From assembly GCF_020085105.1 (NCBI RefSeq), contig NC_058058.1, forward strand, positions 6,564,175 to 6,628,174: 64,000 nucleotides of DNA, in the 5' to 3' direction. This DNA comes from Siniperca chuatsi (taxonomy: Eukaryota > Chordata > Actinopteri > Centrarchiformes > Sinipercidae). Shown one piece after another: positions 11,470-25,500 of the stretch (position 1 is its first letter; each line of letters starts with the position of its first letter). The translations under genes were made by a program, and so were the position numbers. The notes beneath the pieces were generated by a model, which was not told the origin of the DNA, did not search any database, and saw only the letters and a list, made by a program, of their open reading frames with translations.

Positions 11470-14233
11470 TTATTAAGGACATAAATACTTGCAAGTATCC
11501 CTTAACATACAGTCAACCCACCCTTGGTTACCCGGTCTTTATGATCAACTAAAAGCAATTAAAATAAAGTTAAAACAAAAAAAGAAAAGAGTGGATGGGA
11601 AACAAAGACATCGCTGTCATGTGAGACGCACCTTTGTCACATGAACCAGGAGGATGGTCGACTACAGGCACTCAAATGTAAACTGCGTTTGGGTCATTTA
11701 ATTGTTGGGGGTATAATTTCATCTCTTGTAAAACTATCATTGTTCTTTTATTTTTGCTAAACATTTGTTAATAAAAAACAGCAATACTCAACAGAGGCAA
11801 TTTATAAAGAAAAAGTTTGATAACAGGAGTGTTTCTGCTGCTCTTCGGGGGGCAAATAAGTAATTTTAAAGGGGAAAATAATTGACCTCAGTTCATTGGT
11901 AGGGTTGAGAATACCCACTTGCCTTTCTCAGACACGCTGAAGAAGTGTGCAGATTCATGTTGGTGTATTTTTATAATATATTAGCCCATTATTATTAAAG
12001 CCTTTTTAATTGTTAACCATCCACTTGAGTGCCTGGAATTCGATTTTTTTATGCCACATGGACCCTATTTTCTCCTTTTAAAATTATTAAAAGTAAAATG
12101 AATTTTTTTGTTGATGAACTTGAATATGTTTGGTCTTCTGCAGAGATCTTTCATGCTCCGATATGTACAGCTGGAGTTAATGGAATTAATCCAGTTTTCC
12201 AATCGTGTTTTTTTTCCTTTAAAAACAAACTAAACTAAAGAAGCAGAGCAGGGATATCTGGCACAACGTCGCATATTTCCAAGGTGCATGGAGAAGGGGA
12301 AAAGTCTAAAAAAGACTATGTGGAAGCTTTAGGAAGCACTGCATTGTGTGTGTGCTTGTAATGTTATCTTTCTGGGGACCAATTTCAGTTTTAAACCATC
12401 ATTGTGAGAACATTTTGGCCAGTCCTCACTTCCTCAAAGGACTGTTTGAAGGTTAAGACTTGGTTTTAAAGTTAAGGTTAGAATTAGGTTGTGGTTCAGT
12501 TTAGGCATTAAGTTGTGATGGTTAGGGTTAGGGGTTGAGGAATGCATTGAGGGTCCTCACAAGTAGAGAAAGACAAACGTGTGTGTGTGTGTTTGTGTGT
12601 TACCTGGTTGCTCTGCTCGATGCGGTACAGCTGCTCTGGTGTACATCGCTCCAGCACCGGTTCCAGGATCTCAAACGGCACTCCTCCCACCTCAGCGATG
12701 GCTGAAAGAGCACAGAGGCACCCAACAGTCACATCTGTGCTGTAGTGTTCATTTGTTTTACCCACCTTGGGATAACAGCTGGGTGAGGTGGGATGTGACC
12801 ACAGAAGAGTACATATTGACTCTCAAACTTTTGGCCGGTGATCAAGTAGGGCAGGCCTATTCACTTGGCGGCCTGCGGGCCACATCCGGCCCAGAATTAA
12901 CCTCCGAGTGGCCCAGCATACATAAATCTGAGATATGACAAAATAAGTGAACTACATATAATGTGTATGGAAGCAGTTAACGAGTGAGCCATCTCGCTTC
13001 CTCCTCATCTCTGTTGAGAGTTGCACATGCGCAGTACCGATCAGGCAGGATGTTTAGGACAATCATATCTTTCACAAATCCACGTTTTCTCATGTGAGCT
13101 CCGACCGTCAAAACATCTGGCTATTGACAGTCACAAGTAGGGAAGTGCTCTACTGAAAATGTGTCTTTGTCAACCCTGAAACGTAAATTTGACAGTGAAA
13201 ACCGAAATATCTGCGAGTGAATGATGATCGCAAAAAATCATTAAAGGGTAAGACAGCCGCAAAGTTCCTCCACTCAAGTCAAACTCACAGCATTTTGTAA
13301 AGGAAAAAACAGAAGAAATGAACGTGAACTACTTTGTTTTTTGGTACTGTGAACTTCAAAAGAACTGTGAAGTTCAAAATTCAAGTAGTCCTAGTCCATT
13401 TTAATCTGTGTGAACTGAACTTTGTGCACGCTCTTGTGAAGTGTGAACTTGCACAACACTGTCAGTGACAGTTCTGTCGATGTGTTGCTCATGAACTGCA
13501 CATAAAAGAATATACAGCCACTCCACTCACAGTCTATGTTGTTCTGCAGCACACGGATGCACTGCTCGTACAAAGTCATCATCCTGGGCAAGTAGGAGGT
13601 CTTCGATCCTGAGTAGACCACCATCTTGGAGTTGAATCGCTTCCCTGTGAACCCGGTGTCCTCCTCGTCGTTGCAGACAGGAACTGAAAATAAAGGGAGA
13701 AATGTGAGAGGGAAGTCAGGCACAGAACAGGGCAGGAGGTCGTGTTTGCTGGAAACAGATATACATATGCTGACACTGACAAGAACATTTTCAACTACAA
13801 CTTGATCAGAATTTACATGAATGCAAAAATTCACTTCGTACATGTCAAATTATGTTAAACTGAGTCTGAGCGAGCCAGAAGCCTCTAGGCCTCTGAGGTT
13901 TGCAGCTGTACAGTTACAGTTATGTGTACAAAACATTCATCGCTGAAATGAGCAAATTACTTTTAAGACATTTTCCATGAATATTCAGTCATTTCAAATA
14001 ATCTGTTCAGCTCCATGTCAGTCACAACTCCACTGATGTTCATAGATGACTAAAGTATTGTCAGTAAGACAACACACGGGAGTGTGAGGTATTATCAGAG
14101 TTTTGGACCTGCAGTGCAAAAGTTTGACAATGACACACTTGTTTCTTTATTAAACTGGCCATTTCTTGGAGCAATAAAACGATCAAACAATGATCCCGCT
14201 GTCATTAGTCAAGGAAATTCAACATGATAGGCG

Positions 14234-14299
<66 letters not shown>

Positions 14300-17200
14300 T
14301 ATTATACACACACGATAGGGCAAATGTATACAAAAATACATGTAAAGTAATTTTCAAAGCAATTAATTATGTTCAACTGTTGTGCATTTCATGAGACCAA
14401 ATTTGAGTGAGTAATTTTGTAGTAGTTTTTAAGTACAGCTTGCTTTGAATCAGTAGGTTGGACAAAAATTTGTAAAAACGATAACATGATAGCTTGATAA
14501 TAATAATGATAGTAATGAATAATCGTCCAGGCCAAGGTGAGAGCATTACCTTTCCGTCTCTGAGGGGACAACGGTGTGACGTCGATGGAGGGCAGAGGTC
14601 TGTAATTGGGTTGAATCACTGGCAGAGGGATTTCAGGAAGAGTCTGAACGGCCTCAACCACCTGCAAACGTAACGTTAACATCAACAAGCAGGATCAGCC
14701 AACAACTTTTCAAACTAATATATACAATAGATAAATGAAGGCAAATGAAAAGTTAGTTGGCAGAGAAGAGCAGACAAATTACACAATAAGTTAAAGGAAT
14801 AGTTTGACATTTTGGGAAATACTTATTTACTTTCTTACTGACAGTCAGAGAAAAAGATCGATATAGTCTGACTTTAGAGGTGTTGCTAGTTGGATTTTTT
14901 TTACCTTTGGACAGAGTCAGGCTAGCTGTTTCCCCCTGTTTCCAGTCTTTATGCTAAGCTAAGCTAAAAGCAAGAAAGCAAATAAGCATATTTCCCAAAA
15001 TGTTGAACTACTCCTTTAAAGGTTATGATGACAAATTGCAGTAAAATAAGCTACTGTTGCTAGGAAACAGCTCGAGCCTCAATAAAGTCATTAAACACAA
15101 CCAGATCTCATCAGATTTTCCCCATTCAAACACGCCAGGTATAAATTTACAGATGCAACAATTAAGTAAATTAATCAATTAGACGACAGAAAATTAATTA
15201 ACAATTTTTATAATCGATTAATCTTTTCAGTCATTTCTCAAGCAAAAATGCCAAACATGCTCTGGTTGCATCTTCTTCAATGTGAGGATTTGATGCTTGT
15301 CTTTGTCATATATTATAATGAACTGATTATATTTAATGTTTGGACTGTTGGTCGAATAAAACAATCTGAATACGTCACCTTGGGCTGTGGGAACTTATAA
15401 CGGGCATTTTCACAACTTTCTGACATTTCAACAATTTATCGATTAATCGAGAAAACAAAAAGCAGATTAATCGATAACAAAAATATTTTTTATTAAGGCC
15501 TGAGCAAACCTTATCCACCGATGAAGCCTGTGAGATATGGTTGAAAGCTCCAGAAATGACTTGAGTTACAATTATTTTGTCAAACTATTAATTCCAAGGT
15601 CAAGAATGAACTTTCACACTCAAAAAACTAAAAGGTAGATTATTCATTGAAAGTCTGTAGAGTCTATATTAAAAACCAATTCATATTCATTCTACAGAAA
15701 TTATAAAGGATAATAATAATGTAAAATTATCTTCTTATAGTCTCTGCTGCTGTTCTTACCCTCTTGCGTTTTTCTGGTGTTGCTGCAGCTGAACTGGAGC
15801 CTGAATGTGGCCTCTTGGTACTCTGCGTGCCGTTAGCCTTGCTCACTTTAGAGGAAGAGGAGGGCGCAGGTGGCGGAGGGGTGCGTGTACGATGGGAAGA
15901 CGACGTGGAGTGAGACGGTCGACTGTGTGACGAGGATGATGATGATGGCTTCTTCTTCTTCTTGACAGATGGGGCGTCATATGTGAGAAAAGACTCAAAG
16001 GACATGGTGGGGGTCTCGAAGGCTTCCTCCTCCTCTTTGGACGGAGAGTCCTTCGCTGCCCGCGGTCGCCCTGGAAACACAGAGGCAAATGGAAAAGTTA
16101 GAGGATACAGTGAATCGTGGGAAATCAGGAGCCTAGTCTGTGTAAACCATGGATGTTTCATAAGATCTTAATACCAGACCCAAAGATGGCGCCTATTCAT
16201 TCCAGTAAGAAAAGCTCGCCTGGCACATACGCCAAAAAAAAGTTTGCTAGTTTCTGGGTTTACTTCCGGGCTATGCCGTGTTTCTCCTGCCCATAGACTT
16301 TACATTGTGATGACAAATGATGATGACAAGTTTCAAAAATATAAAACCTTCGTGGATCAAAAATTCATAATAGAAAGAGTCATAATCGATCTTGTTTGCA
16401 GTTCGAGGTGTCCTGTCAACAGTTTTACAGACGTCTCTCTTGAAAATGCTTTTTTTCGCTGCAATACCGCAAGTGACCATTGGTAAAAATTGGAAGCAAG
16501 GCTGAGCGGCGGAAGGCGTATGCATGGTGTAAACCTTATATTTGTGATTACTTAAAAAAGTTTAAAATGTACATCATGTCAATGTGATTTCCTACTGACT
16601 TTCATTACATTACATTCATTATTTACAACTACCAGAAGCTGAAACATGGTAAAACCTTTCAAATACGGCTTTGCTTGTTGGTAGCTTCAAACTAGGGCTG
16701 CAACTCACGATTAATCTGCCAATTATGTCTCTATCAATTTTCTCTATTAATTGTTTGGTCTATAAAATTTCAGAAAATATTGAAAAAATGGCCATTACAA
16801 CAATTTCACAGAGCCCAATGTGACGTCTTCAAATTGTCTGACAGATTATCCAAAACCCACATATATTCAGTTTACTTTCAAATGTGACGAAGAAAAGCAG
16901 AAAATCTTCACATTTAAAGAAGCTGGAAACAGCAAATGTTGGATATTTTTTCTTGAAAAATTATTCAAATTCTTAAAATGCATTATATACATGTATATAT
17001 GCTTCGCAGCAGCAACTGTAGGGAAAGTTTGCTAACCCACAACCTAGCTAACGTTAGTTACATTACTCGCTGTGTCACTGTTCACTCTATATCGTGGTAT
17101 TTGTCATGGTATTGGATTTCTCCAGAATCGCATACCTTACCTTTAAAACATGTTTTGTTTATGTGTCCAGCTTTCTAAGGACAGAGCAATCAGTCACTTT

Positions 17201-20200
17201 TGTTTAGGAAACTTTGCATTTTGCTTAGAAATTATGGTTTGTCCTTTCCTGCCAGCAGAGTAACTAACAAACAGGCTGTACCTACAGTATCTCAGTTAGA
17301 CAGGATGTTGCTCTATGTTGTGGCCACATTTCATAGATTAATAAAACAGAAACATCTTTTCTGGTGCACAGAGCTGCATGACTAATCATCTGATAAACAC
17401 ATAATCATTATTTTGATCTTTAATCTACAATGATTAAAAGTTGAAGAAATATAAGCTTTGAATTTGCAACTGCTGCACTGGAGCATCAAAACAAGTGCAA
17501 AGTGTTCACAGTTAAACTGCCTAAAACAATCACAGGCTTTTGTTGCAAGCAAGCTGTAATAAACTGATCTCTGCTTTCCAAACATAAACACACTGGGAGG
17601 TTTAATATAACTGCACTCTACTTACTAATACATCCCTTCTATTTTGTTGTGGGCTGTGATATAATTATCATAGAGTCCAGTTTTATTTAGTTTGTTCTGA
17701 GTTCCTTTATTGTATGGAAGCAAATTAGGGCCATTAATATTTTGAGTTTGTGAAATGATGTTCACAAATAATTTCACAGTCTGCAGTTGTATATTACTTT
17801 TTGTGTGCATGTGAAAACAAAAGTGAAGATTTGCAGCTGTAGAAATATTTTGTGCATGTGTGAAAAAGTTTTTTGCACACATATAATTTGCACTTGTGTA
17901 AAAAAAGTTTTGCAGCTGTAGAAATATTTTGTGTATGTGTAATTAAAATATGTCCAGGAATATTTTCAACAGTGAGGTTTCACACAGTCTGAGAGACGGA
18001 CACACAAATGTCCTATCTTTGTATATGACACTGAAGTTACAAGTTACAAGCAACAACTTGTAAGCACAAATTTTGGCCCTGTTTTAACGCCTGTGCTGAC
18101 CATCCAATCAGAGGAAGTCAAACATTAGTTACATATTGTAACTCCAGATTCTGTGAGATAGGCACACCTCTAAGGCTATCGCTAGTGGGTTTATCCCTCG
18201 TGCGCCGCACTGAAAAAACTTTTGTCCACGTTTGGGCCTCACCTCGGACTCACCTTATTTATGAATTGGACTGAGACCTGGACAATCAGCTCGCAAAATA
18301 ACTTTTCTTCAGCTATTTAAGGAGCCAGTGAGTCCCAGAACTTAGAGGGCTGCGCCTATACTCATAGAATCTGGAGTTACAGTACGTAACTAACGTTATA
18401 TTTCGTATAGGCTTCGCCCTCTAAGGCTATCGCTAGGGTTAAGGGCGAAGAAGGACATGGTCCGAGCCTCACTGAGTCCGTCCGGTACCACAACCACAAA
18501 CACATCATACTTCAGAGACGAAATAATAGGCGTTCCATGCCCAGCCAGTGCGTCATGCGCAATGGCACAACACAGAACCCCATATGCGCCCCAATGGCAC
18601 AGCACAGAAGAATATCCAATATTCTCCATGAGGGGATGGGGGCTGGGAATAAATAAAGCTAACTGTTGTGAGACGAAGGTTACGCACTTTAATAGTCCAG
18701 CCAGGAGCAGAGTGGGGACAGAAGGGAAGCTCTCCAAGCGCCGACAGGCAGGAGGAAGAGTGCATAACCGAATCCCTTGAGAACAATCACTGACAAAACA
18801 CTCAGTACAGAGTGAGTCATGGGAGACATCCCGCAAATAGAAGCGAATGAAAGAACAGGGGGAAGACCATGAAGCTGCAGTGCAAATGTCTTCCACTGTC
18901 ATTCCTCCATGCAAAGCCGTGGAAGATGAAATCCCGCTGGTGGAGCTGGTGGAGAGCTGTGAGGAGGAAGGAAGAAACCATCCAAGGTTATCACTCTTGA
19001 TCTGAAAGAGCTAGTGATGCTTTTAGGCGTAAAAGCCGGATTAGGGCGCAAAAAAGCCGAGCTGCCATCTCCTTGGATCCTGAGACACAATGGAGCCACA
19101 GAGAGGGCACATAAGTCACTAACTCTTTTTGCATACGTCAGAGCCAGAAGCAACGCTGACTTGGCTGACAGAAACTTAAGCGGAACCTGATCCAGAAGTT
19201 TAAAGGGGGCTTTAGTCAGCGCACTAAAAACTAGCGCTAAATCCCACTGGAACGCGGCACTGGTCAGTGTCTCTATACGCCCCTCAGGAAGCGTTTCATC
19301 AGAGGGTGGCTAAACACCGATCTGTCACTGAAACCCTCGTGACAGGGTGAAATGGCAGCAGCCTAAGTTTTAACCCTGCTGAAGGCCAAATTCCTATCCA
19401 CTAGTAGTTGAAGGAATGATAGCACGTGAGACAGGGGACACGCAGTGGGATGCAGGCTCTTTTCTACACACCATCGCTGGAAAGCTGCCCATTTGGTTGT
19501 GTAAGACACTCTGGTAGATGCGGCTCTCGCGCCGTGGATAGCGCGCACAACGTCCCGACAGAGACCCAGCCTCTCTAAACGTTCCCATTCAGTGGCCAAA
19601 CCCGCAGGTGCTGACCTATCATTGGGTAATTCCTGATAGCTCCCCCCACCTGAGAGAGTGTGTCCCCGTGCCATGGGAGGTCCCACAGAAACCACGACGT
19701 GCCTGTGCGCCAGTTCTTCCTGCACTCGGTCCAGGAACCGAGGGATCAGCGGGACTGGTGGGAAGGCATACAGGAGCAGATGAGATATGTGAAGTAGCTC
19801 TGCCCAGAGGGACTCCTGCTGACAAGGTGTGAGGGTTTCTCCAGTAGGTTAAGTCGGGACCGCCTCAGGGAGGAATGGAAACCATGTGTCTCCGCTGACG
19901 CATAGAATCGATGCACAGGCGAATGAACCATCTCTGTAGCCTTCTCATGTTGAGGAGACCCACCAGCTGACATCACGCCCAGTGGCTGCATGACAGAGAG
20001 AGCTGTCACCACATTGTGAGGCGTGACACGACGGAAAGGTCAAAGCCTTCACTCTCTATTGTGAGAGCTGCGCCCACATGCTGGATGAGTTCAACTCCAC
20101 TCCCAGGTAAATGACATGCTGGGAGGAGAGAGGAGAGCTCTTTTTCCAGTTTTGTGAAGCATGGCGTCCTCCCTGGAACAAGCCAGCAAAAGCAGGTCAT

Positions 20201-22545
20201 CCAGATAAAACAATACTCTCATCCCCATCCTGCGTAACAGCTCCAGAGCCGTCTCCACAGATCTAGAGAAGATGCGTGGAGCCAGGGAGTAACCGAACGG
20301 TAGACGGTTGTTTTGATACTGAATTCCCTGGAATGAGAGGTGCAGGAATTTCCTGTCTTTCAGGATGATGGCAATGTGGAAATTTGTGTCTTTCAGGTCT
20401 ATGCAAGTGAACACATTCCAGCACCTGTTTGATCGTCAGCATCTGTCCATTAGCAATTTGCTGGACAGTGACAAAATATTTGTGCAGCATAGTTAAGCCC
20501 TTATTGTTGGCTAGCTAATATTAGCCATGATGCTATTGCTAGCATAGCCACTAACACTGACTTTAGTCAAGTTGACTGACAAAAGAACCACTAGTTAATC
20601 AATCTTTGGTTAGCTTTAATCTTTATACTGGATAGGTTGGAACTGAGTTTGTTGTTGAATGTGCATGTAGGCTACCTGTAAGTTATAAACCAAAGTTTGC
20701 ACACACTAAACCAACTTTATCATAAACAATCTTTATTTATGAGTGAGCCTACCCTCTTTCTTACATTAAATGCTCGCAGCATTATGTCTTGAAGCACTTG
20801 TTAAAAGAACAGCCTTACTTTCCTTAATATTATCGTTACTTGTTCAAACGGCACAACAACAAATGTTAGCTAGCTACAGTCTGTTGACTTCAGTGTCACA
20901 TACAAAGACTGAGTGAAACCTCACTGTTGAAAATATTCCTGCTCATATTTTAAATTACACATACACAAAATATTTCTACAGCTGCAAAACTTTTTTTTTT
21001 ACAAAGTCACACATTCAGATACGTGCATGCAACTTTTTTTCACATGCACACAAAATAGCTCAAAATATTAATGACCCTAATTTACTTCCATATTATTGAA
21101 GCTATATAATGCTTACACAGTGAAATATTCAAACCAAGGACACCCTGTTTTTATGGCTGCATCATTCCATCAAATGTAAATAGTCTTATTGTCCTGTTAT
21201 TTTATACAGATTTCCCCAAAATCTTTCCTGACAGGTTTGGTATCTTCGGAAACTTTGGTATCTTCACTAGAATGTCTTTCTAAATCTTTTTATGAAGGAA
21301 CTGAAAAGATAGAGGAGAAACAGTGTGCAAAACAAGTGCAAGTTTGTAATGATTGTCATTAAAATGGAGCCAGTGAGAACATGACGTTGTTGTAATCACA
21401 GAAGACCATGGTGGGTTTACAGAACAGGGCTCAGGATGCCGCAAAGCGATAGCCTCTGTTTTAAGTGACTGTTATTATCATTTCTTGTTGGAAAGTCAGA
21501 GGGCTCAGTCAAAACTGGGGATGTCCCAAACACTTTTTTGTTCCTAATACTTTAAAGGGGAACTCCACCAATTTTAAACATCAAAGTCTGTTTACAGGTC
21601 ATGAGGAGTACCACTGAATATGTGAAAAAAGTTGTATAAAACCTTTTGTGGCTCCAGTTGGAGCTGAGCAAAATCTGATCAAGTGATGAGGCAGCGTCGG
21701 TTGGAGCTGAAGACCACAAGTTTTAAAATGAAAGAAAATCTGGGGGGGTGGATTTATAAAGAAGTGAGTTTACCAGACCTGTAGCCGGCTCTTCATCTCT
21801 GTTTGAGGCTAGCAGCTCAAGGCTACATTAGCCGCTACTAGCATAATACACCCCAAATCCGACTCCGACTTAACTGTCTGCACTCGAGTTGTATTGTGGA
21901 TAATGTAGGCGCCAGGTTTTGACAAGGAAGAAGAATGCGTTGAATAAAAAAAGACGATATCTCTGGTTCTGCTGCATCAATTTTGATCCTTTTTTAAAAA
22001 GGTGTCCATCGTGAGACCCACAATGTTAAAGTACGATGCTAAATCACTAGAGTACTCTTTTAATATTAAATATCTGCCTTTATAGAGTCTGATCTAATAT
22101 TTATTTTATATTTATTCTGGTAAGAAGGAGGGGAGGGCTCTGTGCTCTCGTAATCCGTCCATGCAGAGGAAAAACAGGAAAATGACTCTAAACCCTTGAT
22201 CAATGGCAAAAGTGTCACCATGAACCTCTTCCATCAAACACGAACTGTATGTACACAAACACACTCACCATCATCTCCTCCTTTCTTCTTCTCCTCTCTC
22301 TTACTCTCGTGCGTGGTGGACTTCCTGCTATGCTTTGCAGACTTTTGTACTGGACTCTCTCTGTCTGCGCTGCGTTTCTTTCCATCACTGCCGTCTCTTC
22401 CTCCTCCTCCTCCTCCTCGATCGCTACTCATCTGTGCATGGCGTTGCCGCCGTTCCTCGTCTCTGTGGGAACCGTGGTGATGGTTTTTGTTGGGTTCTTT
22501 GTTTGGTTTGGCGTGGCGGACCTCTTTGCGAGGAGGAGGGGGACT

Positions 22546-22596
<51 letters not shown>

Positions 22597-25500
22597 GCTC
22601 TCGTACTCGTCCGACTGGTAGCCTCGTCGCTGTGGAGGGCTATACTGCACATGTTGAGGAGGTGAGGGCGAGTAGTTCGTGTGATAGCCTCTTTCCTCCT
22701 CCTCCTCCTCTTCCATGTAGGAGGGCTCTTCCTCAGGGGAGGGGTCCCTGATGCGTCTGTGGCCTCCTCCACCACCTGCCTCTGGGCCTCGAGAATGTGT
22801 GTGTGACCGCGACGCCTCTTTGACGTGGCTGTTGGTGGGTCTGAGGTATAAAGATTGACAGTGGTGATCACACCAACATCACAGTGGTGATGACCCAACT
22901 ACAGTACTTCAACACAAACTTGATGTATTAGTAAAAGGTCTGGGAGATAAATCAATAATATTGTTTATCGTTCTTCAGTGAAATTGTACCACGGTAATGT
23001 GATCATATCATGTTATTGTTTTACAAAATTATATTGTCCGAATTGATGATTAGAAGCAACTTCTAATTTAAAACTAATAATCAGTTTTTAAAGTTTTTCA
23101 CAGGTTTTATTTGATGTACTACATAACAGTAGAACTCAGCTTATTGTATTGATCTTATTAATACTGTCACATAGCTTTTAGCATTATAACCGAGACCTAA
23201 TTGACACTGTTTCCATTTGGTGAGACACTACACTTCCACCACTTGTATCTGATGACCATAGTTACTTTGCAGATTAGAGTTTTACATATAAAACATGCAA
23301 TAAATTACACAAAGCTTTAGGAGTTTAACCCGCCCAGGTGGTGCTCATCGTTAGAGCACCAACGACATTTATACACCTCTTACAGGTTAATATATCAATA
23401 ACTCATTAACAGTCTTAAAGTGGTGAAATGCGCAAAGCAGGGCTTTTGGCACATTTCCCATGCAAAAAAGAAATCATGTTAAATGATGTGAAGTAAAATG
23501 AATGAAGACTCTGGTTCCTTTGTGTATATAAAGAATTTGAGTACTTATTCCTCTACAGACACATTTCTGTCTTTACTGCAAAGCTCTCATTTATTTAATC
23601 TAGAACAATGGTTCCCAACCTGGGGCTCACAAGATAAACTGCAAGACGGGTGGTCGAGACAAGTAACAGCAGAAAAAAAAAACATTTAAGCTACACAAAA
23701 TTACTTTCATTTTGTCCTTGTGAATTACCAGATAATTTTACATCTTCAGGCCTTTAAGAAGTTTTGAAATAAAACAGGGGAAAAGAAATACTGGCCTGGG
23801 AGACAATTTCATAAGTCTTTAAAATGTTTTTTTTTTTTTTTTTTTAAATCCGGCCCACAATTTTCCCCCATTTGGATTCTCCTCAGTCTTTTATTTCAGA
23901 GCAATTGTTTAATTTTTTAGCTGCAAAATTGGTGCATAAAAGTTGGAGCTTTTTATTTCACATTTACTATTTAGCAAGCTGCGCCTAACTGCACACCTTG
24001 TCATTTGCTGTGGCATAGCTGACACCAAAATATATCTTACTGAACCTAAAAGAAAAGTTGATCAGGAACAAAGACAGTTTCAAGAGAGGTAAACTATCGA
24101 TTATTTTTCTCTGGGGCTTATTGTGTCTGCTTCCTGTCTCTCATCAGGAACACCGTGTCAGCAGCATATGACTCAGCTTTTATTTATTAAAAAAAATACT
24201 ACATATTTTCTTCCACTAAGTGTTCAAGAGGGTGCAAACAACTTGGGCTCCAGTTAATTTGAGTTTAAGACCCCTGCAACAGATGCAGGCAACCGGTGAC
24301 AATGTTCTACAAGCAGACATTGCTTTACTTTAAGGGGCTCCTAATTTAAAGCTTGTTTGAACATCTCCATTGTATGTGATCATTGCAGAAACAGAGACAT
24401 ACAGTATACAGGGACATGAGAGCTAAAGCATGGACTGCTCTGTTTGCACGTCTAGGCACAGGTACACAGGACATACCTGTCTGCAGACTGAGGAACCAGT
24501 TTCTTCCATTTGGCTACGAGGCTTTTTGCCACCTCTCCAGCTACTTGATGTTTCCTAAAAGAATTCACAGTCTTCCCAACTCCAGTTTCCTACAAGAGAA
24601 CAAAACAAAGTGAAAACATGGAGACTGATCACTCTCTTCCTCCTAGCATTAAAGCCCAGATTTACTTATTTAATTCAACAACACAAGGCAACGTTAATGA
24701 AATCTCTTAAAACAGTGGTGTTTTAGCCTACAAGTCTCGCTGCAGGTATCACACGAGAAGTGTCTGACATCATCTTATATTTTGTCTGTATGTGTTCATC
24801 TGTGAGCTGCAGAGAGGATTTTACTTTTACAGCTATTAACAAATATTTGGCAGCTTCAGCCGAGTGATCTGATTGTTCAGAAACATGTTGAGGCCGTGCT
24901 GATAATTGGCACCTGACAAGAAAGAAGAAACTGACCGAGCAAGGCATTTTGTGTTCCCAGCAAAGCTCCACTTCACTGCTAGGAGCTGCACACTACAACC
25001 ACTGTCTTACATTGTTTTACTGGAGTACTCACGGATTAAATGCCTTGCTAAAGAGCACCTTCCCAAAATGGTTATCTACTGATCTTGTCTGTCTGACTCT
25101 ATGGTCCAAGCAGAACAATTTCACTACTGCAGCATTACGTTCGTCTTTTTATTGGCCGACATTCTGGTTTGGAAATCAAGAGGATGTGAACAAATCCTTA
25201 CCACCAGTATGTCCACAGTCATGGGAAGTTCCCCCAATCTTTTGAAAGTCTTTAGTAGCTGGAAAAACAAGAAAAAAAGCTTAGTAACATAATCATTTAG
25301 AGGAGGATTCTAGTATTAAAGTGGACACATTTTCAATATCAATACTATAACAGAGGTCTAACACAGTGTGACTAATTATAAGTAGTAGTATTACTTTGGC
25401 CTTACTGAAAATAATTAAATGAAATATGAATCTTCATTTAAATCTAATATGTTTTTAAATAGCAAAGAAGGTTACAGTACCTATGTTTTGTTGGTATTAG

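Larger units (their letters stand above)
17713..21092. mobile_element. Composite element with long terminal inverted repeats
   Basis: The left arm (17713-18037) and right arm (20887-21092) are inverted copies, sharing for example TTTGCAGCTGTAGAAATATT, GAATATTTTCAACAGTGAGG and AATTAGGGYCATTAATATTT. The outermost 8 bases TATGGAAG / CTTCCATA match, and TTATTG stands directly outside on both sides (17707-17712 and 21093-21098), as a 6-bp target-site duplication. The arms are 200-330 bp with indels. No transposase is visible in the interior, which instead holds a decayed DIRS retroelement. The element is in eloa intron 4, so it must be spliced out. Confidence 0.8.

Noticed and set aside
12500-12540. 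Interstitial telomere repeat (GGTTAGGGTTAGGG)
   Set aside because: Only two or three imperfect units, part of a larger interspersed repeat.
18396-18914. 172-codon frame as a host gene
   Set aside because: Its content is the end of a DIRS recombinase followed by non-coding DIRS end sequence.
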